A stretch of DNA of 64,000 bases, taken from Sambucus nigra. Its lineage: Eukaryota > Streptophyta > Magnoliopsida > Dipsacales > Adoxaceae. Every line of letters begins with the position of its first letter. Position 1 is the first letter of the stretch. The position numbers and the translations under genes were made by a program. The notes under the pieces are model-generated. The model made no database searches, was not told the origin of the DNA, and saw only the letters and a list, made by a program, of their open reading frames with translations. Location of the stretch: assembly GCA_949130495.1 (NCBI GenBank), contig OX422210.1, positions 28,242,181-28,306,180 on the forward strand. The letters run 5' to 3'. This document shows positions 1-10,130 of the stretch, piece by piece.

Positions 1-1410
1 GTGTACCCCCCAAGCATGCATGGTGCATGTGAATGATGATCTAGCCAATCCCCTCCTGACACCTGGATGTGCCACTTGCGATTAATGATGACATAATATT
101 CCCTCACGTGAGGGGATGATATTGTTATAATGGTCTAGTCCACATGCTATATGAGTCCCACGCGCACTGTTCCATGCATCTCCCAAATCACTCGCTGTGA
201 TGACATCACCCTTGTCCTAGGATGCTAGGCCGAGGATAAAGTTGATGCTGGCATTGGACTCGGTTAGGTGTGGGCCTCGTACTGCCGTCCCCTCATAGGT
301 TCGTCCGACTCGTGATGAAGGGTCGTCCCCCTATTGGGTCTTCTGGTAAATGATGAGGGGTCCTCCCCTTATAGGGTCGTCTGGTCCATGATGAGGGGTC
401 GACCCCTTGTAGGGTCGTCTGCTCTAGGATAGGGGTCAGCATGGACGACACTTACTATGATGGAATTGTGGCAAAGTTGACTCCTCGTCCTGGACGTGGG
501 CCCTCGTCTGAGGTGAGGACACCCTCGGCCTGGCCGAGGGTATATATTGGTATATCAAACATTTTAATAACGATATTACAATTATTGTTTTGTATTTTCA
601 ATTCATATTATGTAAGGCTTATCTTTTTGAATTTTTTTTATATTGATTATTGTATGTTGTTGTAGATTTCCTAGACCATGTGCATTCATGACACCAAATT
701 GATTTTGTCAAATAGACTTGTACTTCTACATATGGGATCCTATATCACTGATTTGGTATTGAAACCTCAAGCCACACACTCTATCTTTTCTGGTCAGTAT
801 GTGTCCTCCTCAAGTAGCGTGTCAATTTTTAAAGCATGAGAATGGGGGTAGGGGTGGATTTTATTTATTTAAATGTCTTTTCTTGTTACATCCGGTTAAT
901 GTACAAATATATATGGTCAATGAAAATGTCTATCCTCTAAAATATCTATGAATAACCAAAAAATTATTGGAGGTTTTTTACCTAACCTCTATTTTTTAAT
1001 ATCATATACTCAGAGAATATTAATGTACCTAAAGAACATTAAGATATGATTGCAGAAGTTTTCCCAAAAGTAACAATTTTAAGCCGTTGAGAATATTATT
1101 ATACAAAAACTATATAGTCCCAAATTGTCCAAATGGGACAATTCGAGAGATCTCATTACGGGGTAATGACTCTTGAACGGGTCTAAGGGCTATTGAATGC
1201 GTACGCATAAGAACTAGAAGGCTTATATCTATGTGCACTATATGTAATTTAAAGTATGTTTCATTTAATTATGTCTTATTTATATTCAGTTTAATCATAA
1301 CCCTAAACGTTAAAAATTGTTTTAAATTATACCCTTATCACAATCACGTATATCGGACATGCCTTTTTATTTTTAGTTGTTGGTCCTATATAGTGGTAGT
1401 TAAAAAGTTC
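1..1410. other. Unclassified sequence, left edge
   Basis: I find no coding signal here. Positions about 288-440 hold three to four imperfect copies of a roughly 38-bp unit built on 'gatgaggggtcctcccc' and 'agggtcgtct'. A short CACGTG-centred palindrome lies near 103-117 and another near 521-540 (ccctcgg...ccgaggg). The first 545 bases are GC-richer than what follows, and the mix of short repeats and palindromes is reminiscent of an LTR or other transposon end, but no partner copy is present in the window. From about 550 on the sequence is AT-rich and featureless. Confidence 0.5.
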
Positions 1411-1680
1411 AAGACTTATATCTATTCAATACTAATATCAATTCAATTTATGCCAACTCAATACCAATATCAATTCAGGACTAATGCATATATCAATTCA
1501 ATACCAATAAAATTTTCAAAGTGGTACAATTAAAACTATACTAATGAAATTTATACCAATTCAAGACTTATATCTATTCAATACCAATATCAATTCAATT
1601 TATACCAATTCAATATCAATATCAATTCAAGACTAATGCCTATATCAATTCAATACCAATAAAATTTTCAAAGTGGGACA
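1411..1680. repeat. 152-bp tandem duplication, AT-rich
   Basis: A unit starting 'aagacttatatctattcaat' at 1,411 is repeated at 1,563, so the period is 152 bp. Both copies share the same internal order: a run of 'caattcaataccaat'-type words followed by 'aaaattttcaaagtgg'. The words themselves are degenerate 15-20-bp repeats that continue to about 1,810. Short open frames here are low-complexity artefacts. Confidence 0.75.
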
Positions 1681-1683
1681 CTG

Positions 1684-2003
1684 CCCCCCCCCCCCCCCCC
1701 CCGACACACCAATCCAATCCAATTTATACCAATTCATACCAAAACTATACTAATCCAATTTATACTAATTCATACCAATTTAAACTATATCAATCCAATT
1801 TATACCAATTCAATACCACACCCACACTAAACACCCCCCTCCCCACCCACACTGTCACACAGTGACCCCCACACATATACATACACACACACACATTGTC
1901 TACACACACACACACACACAACATACGCAAAATATATATAGATAGAGAGAGAAAGAATAATACATGATGAAACAAAGAGAGAGAGAGAGAGAGAGAGAGA
2001 GAA
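1684..2003. repeat. Poly-C tract and CA/GA microsatellites
   Basis: A run of 19 consecutive C residues at 1,684-1,702 is followed by CA-rich sequence, two (CA)n tracts (about 1,878-1,894 and 1,901-1,920) and a (GA)n tract (about 1,975-2,002). No gene is visible. The poly-C run may vary in length between reads or assemblies. Confidence 0.85.
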
Positions 2004-2049
2004 TCAATTGTCGTGAAAAAAAGAGGGAAGGGAGGGAAAGGAAAAAAGA

Positions 2050-2292
2050 AGATGCGTAGGGTTTTAATTTTTTATGTTGTCACGAACCTGTCAAGGAATT
2101 TAATCGTGCCAACTTTATAAGGTTGTCACGGTCTTTGACCGTGACAAGGCCTTGACAAGGCCTTGACAAGCTGTTGTCACGAACTTGTAACGGTCAAAGA
2201 CCTTGTAAAAAATGCATGTTTTTTGTCACGGTCTTTGACCATGACAAGGCTGGCCAAGTGAAGGGTGCCATTTTTGGCTTTTTGGTGTAGTG
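2050..2292. mobile_element. End of a CACTA-type DNA transposon (partial)
   Basis: The segment ends in ggctttttggtgtagtg, the reverse complement of CACTACACCAAAAAGCC, which is the expected form of an En/Spm (CACTA) terminal inverted repeat. Just inside are repeated direct and inverted copies of a subterminal motif, 'gtcacggtctttgacc' and 'gtgacaaggcc', also typical of CACTA ends. I could not find the opposite terminus in the window, so this is one end of an element starting outside, or a solo or truncated end. The next bases (tat) could be one half of a 3-bp target duplication. The left boundary given is approximate. Confidence 0.6.
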
Positions 2293-2622
2293 TATTGACT
2301 TAACCCTCACTTTGTTAATCTCTTTGATATAGCAAGGGGGTATTTCAAAATATTGAATAATAATAGGGGTTAGGTCTAAGGAATTATTTAAAATTACCCC
2401 TTATTTATAATGTCAAATTAGACTTAACCCCCTTTGTTGGGAGCAAAGTCAAAGTCAAAGGATTATGAAAATGAGGTTTTAAGTCAAATTGGGGATTAAT
2501 ATCTGGGTGTTATGTTAAAATGAAGACATGTTTTTCTTAGGCCCATGCCCTCTAAACATGATTGTTGTTGTTTTTGTGTAGCGTAGATAAAACGCTTCCG
2601 TTTCTCCTCCCATTATACATCA
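2293..2622 (+). repeat. 5' LTR remnant of short LTR element A
   Basis: The last 100 bp or so match the end of the LTR at 5,439-5,837: both contain 'cttaggccc', 'ccaaacatg' or 'ctaaacatg', a 'tgttgttgt' stretch, 'gtagataaaac' and the terminal acatca. Directly after it comes 'aat' and then tggtatatcagagc, a primer binding site for initiator tRNA-Met carrying a 2-bp insertion relative to TGGTATCAGAGC. The left part of the LTR is not recognisable and abuts the CACTA end, so the start is uncertain. Confidence 0.6.
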
Positions 2623-3512
2623 AATTGGTATATCAGAGCGGCAATGATCTTTGTGTGTCTTGGCGATTTGCGTACGTAGCCAAGTACGAATAATGGCTTT
2701 GACTCAGAACAACCGTTCAACCGAGATGATGTCTTGGTCGATATATATTCTCGTGGCAACCTGGTTTGTGATCATAACCCCATAAATCGATCAAATTTAT
2801 GATAAGGAATTGTTACAAGGCATGGATCTTGACCCCCATGCTAAAGTTTCAATCAATTCCTGCCAATATCCACACCAGGAGATTAAGAACGTACATCCAG
2901 TAGACCAAATAAGATGTCCAAAGAAGAACATCTACGCCCATACCGATAAACTATTCATACCAAAAGGGTTATATACATTGATAAGTTGTGAAGAGTTTAA
3001 CCATAAATAATCTATTAATCATCCCATCAAATAAGTGGAAGATTCATTAAACTGCAAAATGTTACCCTGCCATAATGTGTTATGCTTCCTGGGTTACTTC
3101 AGCACCATAGCGCCTGGTACTCGAACATTGGCTCAAGGCATTTTCTCTACCTCTTCTTACCCTGAAAAATCCATGTCACCTTATGTCCTTGAACTGATAA
3201 CCATCTTTCGACTAACCTAGCCTCATCCGTCCCTCGGGACCAACAATGGGTAGTAAAATAATATTCACATGTTGTCCATCGACTATGCCTTTCGGCCTAT
3301 CCAACTAACGATTTTAAAAATCATAGGATTTTTTAGTTTAGTTATGAAAACTATCTATAAAAATAATTAGATAAAATAACTTCGTCCTTGTCAACCGAGA
3401 GTGAAAGAACAAAATCGGGATACATACCAATACCTATTACAGATAAAAAAATAGAGATCGAAACAAATAACTCTCATTCCAGAATAAAAAACATAAGAGT
3501 TTGGAGCATTAA

Positions 3513-3840
3513 GGATCCGTTTGGTTTTCTATTCAGAAAATTCGATTTAAACGATGTTTTTAAATACAGTTTTAAAATTCAATTTTGTGTGTTTATAATT
3601 ATTAGTGTGTGTTTGGTAAACTTGTTTTTAAATACAGTTTTTTGAAAATTTGACAAAATTGACAAACATGAATATTTATATCATACATATGTGTGTGTGT
3701 GTATATATAGTTAAACTCCTCAACATCCCTCATTAAATATACCCAAAAATACATGATATTAAATGTACATGTATATAATGTATGATGTATGTATGTATGT
3801 ATGCATTCATGTATCATGTATGTATGAAAGTTTTATGTAT

Positions 3841-3880
<40 letters not shown>

Positions 3881-4061
3881 CTGCTCTTATACGGACTACT
3901 CCGCATTTTAAGAGTGCGGACCTGGCATGTGTCACCTGGCGGTGAACGCAGAAAAGAGAGAGAGTGTGCCTATAATTTAGGCGATAATTTCTAGGCGCAC
4001 CGTTAGATGACACATGTCCGATCTGCATTCTTAAAATGCGTACTAGTCTGCACAAAAGCAT

Positions 4062-4138
<77 letters not shown>

Positions 4139-4619
4139 GATATTGCATGTATAATTCACTATATAATTATATACATACATAAATTGCTAATATTTTTTAA
4201 TACATATGTACTATATTTACATTTTATATTATTCCATACATTAATTGTACATGTATAAAACTATATATAAGTATCATGTATCTATTAATAATATTATTTA
4301 ACTTTATATTATTCCATAAGTAATTTTGTGTACATGTACATATATATTTTTTATTTATATTATGCACATATTAATGTATTATGTATTTATATTGTATATT
4401 AAGATATAACTGCTTTAAAATATTAAGAATGAATAATTCTGAGTAAAAAAATAAAAAACAGAAGTTATAAAACACCGTAAACCTGTTTTCTGAAAAACTT
4501 GATTATAACACATAAATATTATAATTCTGTGTTTAAAAACAGATTGTCAAACGAATTTTTTTATCAAAATTATATTTAAACACAAAAAACAGAATTATAG
4601 TTACAAACCAAAGACACCC
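3513..4619. mobile_element. Tourist/Harbinger-like MITE with nested inserts
   Basis: The left end reads ggatccgtttggtttt and the right end, reverse-complemented, reads gggtgtctttggttt. They are imperfect terminal inverted repeats, each flanked by TAA (3,510-3,512 and 4,620-4,622), matching the 3-bp duplication of PIF/Harbinger elements. Subterminal copies of 'tgtttttaaatacag' and 'tgtttttaaacacag' lie on both arms. The middle is expanded by (TA)n microsatellite and a fold-back insert. There is no transposase gene, so it is non-autonomous. A hAT origin is possible if the true target duplication is longer and decayed. Confidence 0.55.
3844..4137. repeat. Fold-back MITE embedded in (TA)n
   Basis: A fold-back unit at about 3,878-4,062 has imperfect inverted arms of 35-55 bp, both containing cgcattttaaga and catgtgtca, around a short loop. 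It is flanked by (TA)n on both sides, at 3,844-3,877 and about 4,064-4,137. Elements that insert specifically into TA microsatellites are known in plants (Micron in rice). The open frames here that encode long Tyr-Ile runs are products of the microsatellite and are not genes. Confidence 0.65.
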
Positions 4620-5159
4620 TAAATAACTTATATCCATAGGTAAGAAAAAGACGTTATGGGAGACGACCTCGTAAAGTCACAACACCTTTGACCCCGAGTT
4701 TTTCCCACCATACAAAACTACAAACAAAAGTTCAAAAATGGCTTTAAAGTTCAATCTATCTCAAACCTTAGATCTGAAGATTTTTCAAAACTCACCAATC
4801 AACAAGAGAAATCTATCCCGACCAATCTCAAATCTATCCTAACCCCGGCTGACCAAAACCGCCCCATCCCCACCTCAAGTCGATAACAAATGAACCCATT
4901 TTTTACTATGTCGACCATACCAGAAAACCTATGACCAACCCCCGACCAGATCCGACGCGAATTTGGTCTCTGACGCACATTTCGATCATCCCCAACACGT
5001 GACCAAGTTGGTTTTGTGCAATCTTGGCCCAATTTCAAGAGACAAATCAAATGGGTTGGGTTTTAATAAGCCTAAACGAATTTATTGGGCTCAGAAGTTT
5101 GAAAAGCCCTCAATTTTCAAAGTGATGAAAAATAATGTATTTGGGTCCCAACTTTTTCA

Positions 5160-5438
5160 AAAAAAATATTTCTCACCCCCGATAATAGATAAAAAAATAT
5201 TTTCAAAGTATTTGTTCAAGGACGAGATTTTTCTGAGGGGAGAATGATGTATATTGGTTACCTGTGTCGCAACGAGGAAGATCCGAAAGACATTTTCAAT
5301 TCTAATTGTATTTCTCCTCAAGCTCAAGGACGAGATTTTTCTGAAGGGAGAATGATGTATATTGGTTACTTGTGTCGCAACGAGGGCATAAGCATATTTC
5401 TCCTCAAGCTCAAGGACGAGATATTTTTTAGGGGAGAA
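5160..5438 (+). repeat. Triplicated polypurine tract-LTR junction
   Basis: A segment reading 'caaggacgagat', a polypurine tract (aggggaga), then 'atgatgtatattggttac' and 'tgtgtcgcaac' occurs three times. The LTR-start TGATGTATATTGG lies at about 5,247, 5,353 and 5,439. Only the last copy continues into a full LTR; the first two stop after about 60-75 bp and return to the pre-LTR sequence 'ctcctcaagctcaaggacgag'. This is a tandem triplication across the interior-LTR boundary. Confidence 0.8.
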
Positions 5439-5837
5439 TGATGTATATTGGTTACCTGTGTCGCAACAAGGAAGATCCAAAAGACATTTTCAATTCTAAT
5501 TGTATTTCTATTGTATTTTTAGTAGTTAAATAGAAGAATATTATATTTTAGGGTATTTTAGTCTTTGCCATTTAAGTTATGACTTGGTCTCCAAGTTAGG
5601 TACTATTTTGTCATTTCTTGATTTGTAAGTTTGTACTTTTTAGTCCTTTTTTATCTAACTTGATTAAACAACAACTTTTGTCCTGTAAATAAGGCCTTGG
5701 GCCCCTCATTTATACTCAACTTCCATATTTTAGTAAACATTGAGGGAGATATTTTCCTTAGGCCCTTGGCCTCCAAACATGGTAGCTGTTATTGTTGTGT
5801 AGTGTAGATAAAACTCTTTCGCTCCCATTACACATCA
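5439..5837 (+). repeat. 3' LTR of short LTR element A
   Basis: The LTR runs from TGATGT to ACATCA, a 6-bp terminal inverted repeat, over 399 bp, and is preceded by a purine-rich tract. Its end matches the remnant at 2,293-2,622, and its start and the sequence before it match 63,390-63,720. It is followed by 'ctaat'. I could not confirm a target duplication because the outer side of the partner LTR is lost. Confidence 0.75.
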
Positions 5838-5989
5838 CTAATTTGATGTGTAGTGGGACTCGAAGCGATTTATTTAAACAACTCATAATTTTGGGATGAA
5901 AACTAAAGAATTTCTCTCATTTAACTTTTCTAAAAATGTAGTAGTGAGTATAAAAGATGAGCTAATGGTTATTTATAGGAAAGATGGGA

Positions 5990-6995
5990 AGATTCTAGAA
6001 AGGGCCTACAATGCTCTAATTGATGTAGAGAGAGAGTAGACCCATCGTCGAAATGATCATTGTAAGAGGCATAAACTCATTATAAATGAGTACGAATATC
6101 AGACTGAATGGTAGTCGTTCGAGCGACGAACTCGGCCCAATCCACTTGAAGGGTGGATAAGTACCAAAAACTATATGAATTGGTGAGAGACCTGTATAAC
6201 AATTCACGACATTGTTAAATGTGAACTCATCTTGAGAAATGAGAATATCCCTGCATTTCAGAGTCTTTGAAGCTACGCATTGAAGATGGTCACCCGCGCT
6301 TCCATTGACTACCTCTGGCCATCGACTTGAGGATGGAAGGCATTAGAAAACTAGAAGGAACATCGGTTGAAGGCCCCACATAGTGCGCTAAAAATGACCT
6401 GTGAAACAGACGTCTTTATCCTATCGGATGTAATGCTTCGAGAACCTCCATGAAGGCGAACAATTTCTTGAAAATAGAGAGTGGTGACATAGGAAGCATT
6501 TGAAGTACTAGCACATGGTATAAGATGAGCCACTTTTGAAAAATGATCTACTACCAGAAAAATGGAATCTTTACCTCTTGTTGTGCAAGGAAGGCAAACA
6601 ATGAAATCGTAGAGACATCCTTCCATGCCCACTACGGGACTGGAAGGGGAGTATATAGGTCGACATTGGAATGGTGCCCTTTAGCCGTTTGACAAGTGTA
6701 GAATCGGTTGATAAAAGTATTTGTGTCACACCATATACTAAGCCAGTATAACTTATCACGTAAGGTGACATGAGTGCGGGCTTGTCTTATGTCATGACAA
6801 TAATCTTCTCTCGGAGAAAAAGTCGTGATCCACCGTGCCCCAAAATAAAAAGAAATAATGAAGTAACTAATCACCAGAGGCGAATTTTTTTGTTGACATG
6901 CGACATAAGTGGGGATGAACTGGATATCCATCTCATATAGATCTCTTACCTCATCAAAGTCAAAGACTTGGCTACAAATGGTAACTAAAGCATAA
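5990..6995 (-). pseudogene. Decayed chromovirus integrase (minus strand)
   Basis: Read on the minus strand, the segment shows an integrase in pieces. A linker near 6,930 contains FDFDEVRDLYEMD. A core near 6,380-6,580 contains [15 protein letters not shown] and EIVRLHGG followed by SITSDR. A downstream piece (6,016-6,207) contains YTGLSPIHIVFG. These match the D,D(35)E integrase core and following region of Ty3/gypsy chromoviruses. Frameshifts and stops separate the blocks, so it cannot be expressed as one protein. It belongs with the RNase H piece at 7,500-7,790 and the RT piece at 11,450-12,290, in the order expected for pol read right to left. Confidence 0.75.
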
Positions 6996-7031
6996 TTTTA
7001 CAAATGCTCTTCCATCTTCATTAATAATAAC

Positions 7032-7443
7032 CAAGGTTCTAAAAAACACGCGTGAAGGTCAAGCTTTAAGCCTTAGAAGCCTAGGCGAGCCTTAGACGTA
7101 AAAAAGCGTGAAAAGGCGTTTATGCCTTCTTTATATATTTTAATATTTTTTAACCATAACAACGCTATTAAAATACTAAAATTGTACAAATCATAAAAAT
7201 ATGTCTGAATAAATGCAAATTAAAATACTATTTGATTATTTTGGATGAGATTATGGTCCGGTTAGTAAAAAATATTCTTTAAAAGGCGATATCGTTTCAC
7301 TAAATTATTGTTGTTTTAAAAAAAAAGTGCGCCTTAAAGGTTTTACCAAGAATAAGGCGTAAAAACTTAAGGCAGAGTGTTTCTCTCAAGCCTTAAGCCT
7401 AGGCATGCCTAGGCGACGCTTAGATGAATTTTTTAGAACAATG
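7032..7443. mobile_element. Fold-back MITE-like insertion
   Basis: The left end has ggttctaaaaaacacgcg and 'agcctaggcgagcctta'; the right end has 'cctaggcatgcctaggcg' and ttttttagaac. The outer 'ttctaaaaaa' and 'ttttttagaa' are inverted copies, and the inner 'cctaggcg' words are repeated in both orientations. It has no coding capacity, sits inside the decayed chromovirus and interrupts it between RNase H and integrase. I cannot identify a clear target duplication, so the superfamily is unassigned. Confidence 0.55.
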
Positions 7444-7499
7444 CTAATAACAAACTCTTTATGTAGGAGATAAGCTTATCAAAATTTTAGTGCTTTGAA

Positions 7500-7795
7500 A
7501 ACAACCTAAAATTCAAAATCATAAGTCGAATAGTTTAAAGCAACACCATTCAGTTTTTTGGCTAAAAAATGCAACAGGTTTTAGCGCCAATGCCAGTCTT
7601 GGATGCATCGCAAGAAAATTTCAACAACTAATCAAAATCTGGTAGGGCCAAGGCATAAGCGGAAGTCATCAATTCTTTTGATGTGACGAAAGGCGGCATC
7701 AACCTCGGTCTTCCACTCAAACCCATACTCGATGAATTAGACATTAAATCGTTGATTAGGTCCATCACAATGCTAAATCCAGCAAGTTCTGATTG
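7500..7795 (-). pseudogene. Decayed chromovirus RNase H start (minus strand)
   Basis: On the minus strand the codons give a degraded RT-RNase H boundary: a stretch resembling FEWKTEVDAAFRHIK, then ALALPDF, then CDASKTGIGA, with one or more in-frame stops. The CDAS motif corresponds to the first catalytic aspartate of gypsy RNase H. It is a short relic continuing the same decayed pol as the integrase piece to its left. Confidence 0.6.
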
Positions 7796-8456
7796 TATGT
7801 GAACCTAGAACCATGTTGAAGTGAAGGTGAAGCTGAATATAAATTTGACCGATGATTGGATGTGAACCTCTTATGTGTCAGCGTAACCATGTCATCATTT
7901 CACTCCTACTTGATCTGGAGTGAATTCAAAACAGGAACTTGCTTTCCAATTTTACCATCCAGTCGTACACGAGATCGTTTTGCAAAAATATGCATTAAAA
8001 TCTAAGTGCTCCCCTTTCCCTGGATTAGAATTTGCAAGTAACATACTTGTCATAAGGATTTATTAGGAGGCCCAAACACCTACCGAACATCTCAGAAGGA
8101 TGAAACAAGATGATGAAGGCGACAAAGGAAAATTTGGGAAGAGAACGAGGAGTTAAAAAGGGGGACAAATAAGGATCTAAGCTTACTAATAAGGGGGCCT
8201 CTTAAAAGAATCTACTAAATTCATATAGTTGTGCCAAAGAATCAAAACGAAAACTTATTAATGGAATTCCTTATCGGTCATGGTTAAAAGTAATGCCTGA
8301 GTCAACTCGGGATCGATCAAGTTGACTCGTAATCACTTGTTGGCGAATTGATTACGAGACACATGTAAAATAAAAGTCTAAATCGCACAGGATCGGGGCA
8401 TCTTGTCGATATATCGGTGCATCGGGTTTAACTCGGTGATATATCAGAGTTTCAGG
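7796..8456. other. Unclassified sequence within the decayed chromovirus
   Basis: I see no recognisable coding motif. The segment near 8,290-8,456 is rich in 'actcggg', 'gttgactcg' and 'atatatcgg' words, which look like subterminal repeats of a DNA transposon, and continues on the far side of the hAT element at 9,690. It belongs to an insertion that separates the RNase H and RT pieces of the chromovirus. Confidence 0.4.
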
Positions 8457-9681
8457 TAGGGGTGTGCACGAACCCGAATAGACCGAACGAACCGAAAAAC
8501 CGAACCGGACCATACACACTTTTACGGGTTTTTTTTAATTCGGTTCGGTTCGGTTTTGGTCTTACGTCGTAAAAATCGGGTTTAGACCGGACCGGACCGC
8601 TTTTATATATATATGTATATATATTTTAAAACACTCAACCCAACTCACGCAGCACACTGCAAATTTCAGATACCCACCACACAACTTGTGGGCCATAAGC
8701 CACGAAATAACCCTAACTATCCTAACCTAACTCTTATTTTCTCCACTCTCTCACTAACCAACGGCGGGAGTCGGCAGACATCCAACATCTCTCCCTCATC
8801 TCCTCCGTCCGTCCATCTTTAACGATGTCTCCTCCGGCGGTGGCAGGCAGCTCTCCCTCATCTCCTCCTCCGACTTTCCCTCATATCAACCGGCACTCTC
8901 CCTCATCCGGCACCAAAGATTTAACTGTAGGTTTATGTTATCTATCATCTCTGCCTAATTTTTATATTTTAGTACCATTGCTGCTGTTACCATCCTCCTT
9001 TTCCTTCCAATTTTTTTCTTTGGAGAATGTTGGTTCTTGACTAATCACTTTAAGAAAAAGATAGAAAATGACGGCATATGACCTTTTTCTTCCCACTCTC
9101 TTTCTCCCTTTAAACAACACGATCTCCTCCTGTCCAAAAGAACTCACTCTAGATATATCAGATGGTGACTATTATTGGACATGTTCACAATTATTATCCT
9201 GTCTAGAACTCACACATTTAAGTCTTGCCTGGTGTTCAAACATTCACCTACATTTACAGGCTTCCCTAATTTAACCAGCTTAACCAGCCTTGAACTTCGT
9301 GATATGGAAATAATGATTGAGGTAGCCATATCAGTTGTTTAACTTTTTAATTCGTTTAGCAGTTTAGCCATTTAATTCGTTTGGTTTTAATTCGTTTCAA
9401 TTAGTTTGTAAAGTCATAAAATCTTCACTAGTCATTGTTTGGTTTCAATTCGTTTCAATTTGTTTCAATTTACTTTAAACGTGATGTTTTTAATTAAAAA
9501 AAATGTTGGTTTATATTAGTATGGACCGAATTGGACCGAGACCGAACACGGACCGCTTGAAAACCGAATAGAACCGAAATCGATTATTCTGGTCCAGCCT
9601 CGGTCCATAATTTTTAGGACCGATTAATGCGGTTCGGTCCCAAAAACACTCCAAAACCGGACCGGACCGCGAACACCCCTA
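8457..9681. mobile_element. Non-autonomous hAT element (Pack-hAT)
   Basis: The element begins TAGGGGTGTGC and ends GAACACCCCTA, an 11-bp terminal inverted repeat with one mismatch. It is flanked by identical 8-bp copies of GTTTCAGG (8,449-8,456 and 9,682-9,689), the length expected of hAT transposases. Both arms are packed with subterminal copies of 'cggttcgg', 'ggaccgga' and 'aaccgaa', the usual hAT transposase-binding arrangement. No transposase is encoded. The middle carries an F-box/LRR gene fragment, making this a gene-capturing (Pack-type) element. The intact target duplication shows it has not been rearranged since insertion. Confidence 0.9.
9065..9315 (+). pseudogene. Captured F-box/FBD/LRR gene fragment
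   Basis: The frame reads KELTLDISDG, then QLLSCLELTHLSLAWCSN (stop at about 9,272-9,274). After a small frame slip it continues FTGFPNLTSL and SLELRDMEI. This alternation of LTHLSL, GFPNLTSL and LELR blocks is characteristic of the leucine-rich region of plant F-box/FBD/LRR proteins (the At1g13570-like group). Only some 80 codons of LRR survive, with no F-box or FBD domain, so it is a gene fragment carried by the hAT element and not a functional substrate adaptor. The source gene is not in the window. Confidence 0.7.
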
Positions 9682-9689
9682 GTTTCAGG

Positions 9690-10130
9690 AGATAGCTCGA
9701 CGAGTTCAATTTTTTTACTTTTTACTGCAGAAATTCGTCAGATGAAGTCACGGGGCAAAAACAGTGAAAGAAAGAAGGAATGATTGAAAGAAGCCAAAAA
9801 TATAAAGAGAATCTCACCTTTGTCAGTTGATGTCTATAGCCTTTAGAACTCACGAACCATTTTTTGCTTGATTTTCACCTATAAAAGCCCTATGCGATTG
9901 AGATGTTGAAACTGCAACCGTAGCAAACCCTCTTCCACAACTTTCTCTACCCTTTTGCTTACTTTGCTTTGTGTTTGGGTGAGTGAGAGGTAGCCGACTC
10001 CAAACCCTTATTTACCTTTTGCTTTCTCGTTTATTTTCTAAGTTAAAAGCTTTCATCATACCCCTATTAACCCTTTGTTATTTGTGTATAGCCTTATTTT
10101 CCCCTTTGTTATACCATTATTTACAATTTC
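9690..10130. other. Unclassified AT-rich sequence
   Basis: This continues the sequence interrupted by the hAT element. It has no coding motif and no clear repeat; it resembles an LTR or untranslated region, but I cannot place it. Confidence 0.4.

Larger units (their letters stand above)
2626..5160 (+). mobile_element. Non-coding interior of LTR element A
   Basis: This stretch lies between a tRNA-Met primer binding site (from 2,626) and a polypurine tract followed by the LTR at 5,439. I can find no gag or pol motif. Short open frames, for example 2,810-3,010, match nothing I recognise. The interior hosts a Tourist-like MITE (3,513-4,619). With those bases removed only about 1.4 kb of non-coding interior remains, so this looks like a deleted or non-autonomous LTR element (LARD-like), although complete decay of coding sequence cannot be excluded. 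Confidence 0.5.

Noticed and set aside
3763..4258. Open frames on both strands with long Tyr-Ile repeats
   Set aside because: They translate the (TA)n microsatellite and its flanks and have no independent coding evidence.
9065..9315. A functional F-box gene
   Set aside because: Only a short LRR part is present, frame-shifted, without F-box or FBD domain, and inside a transposon.
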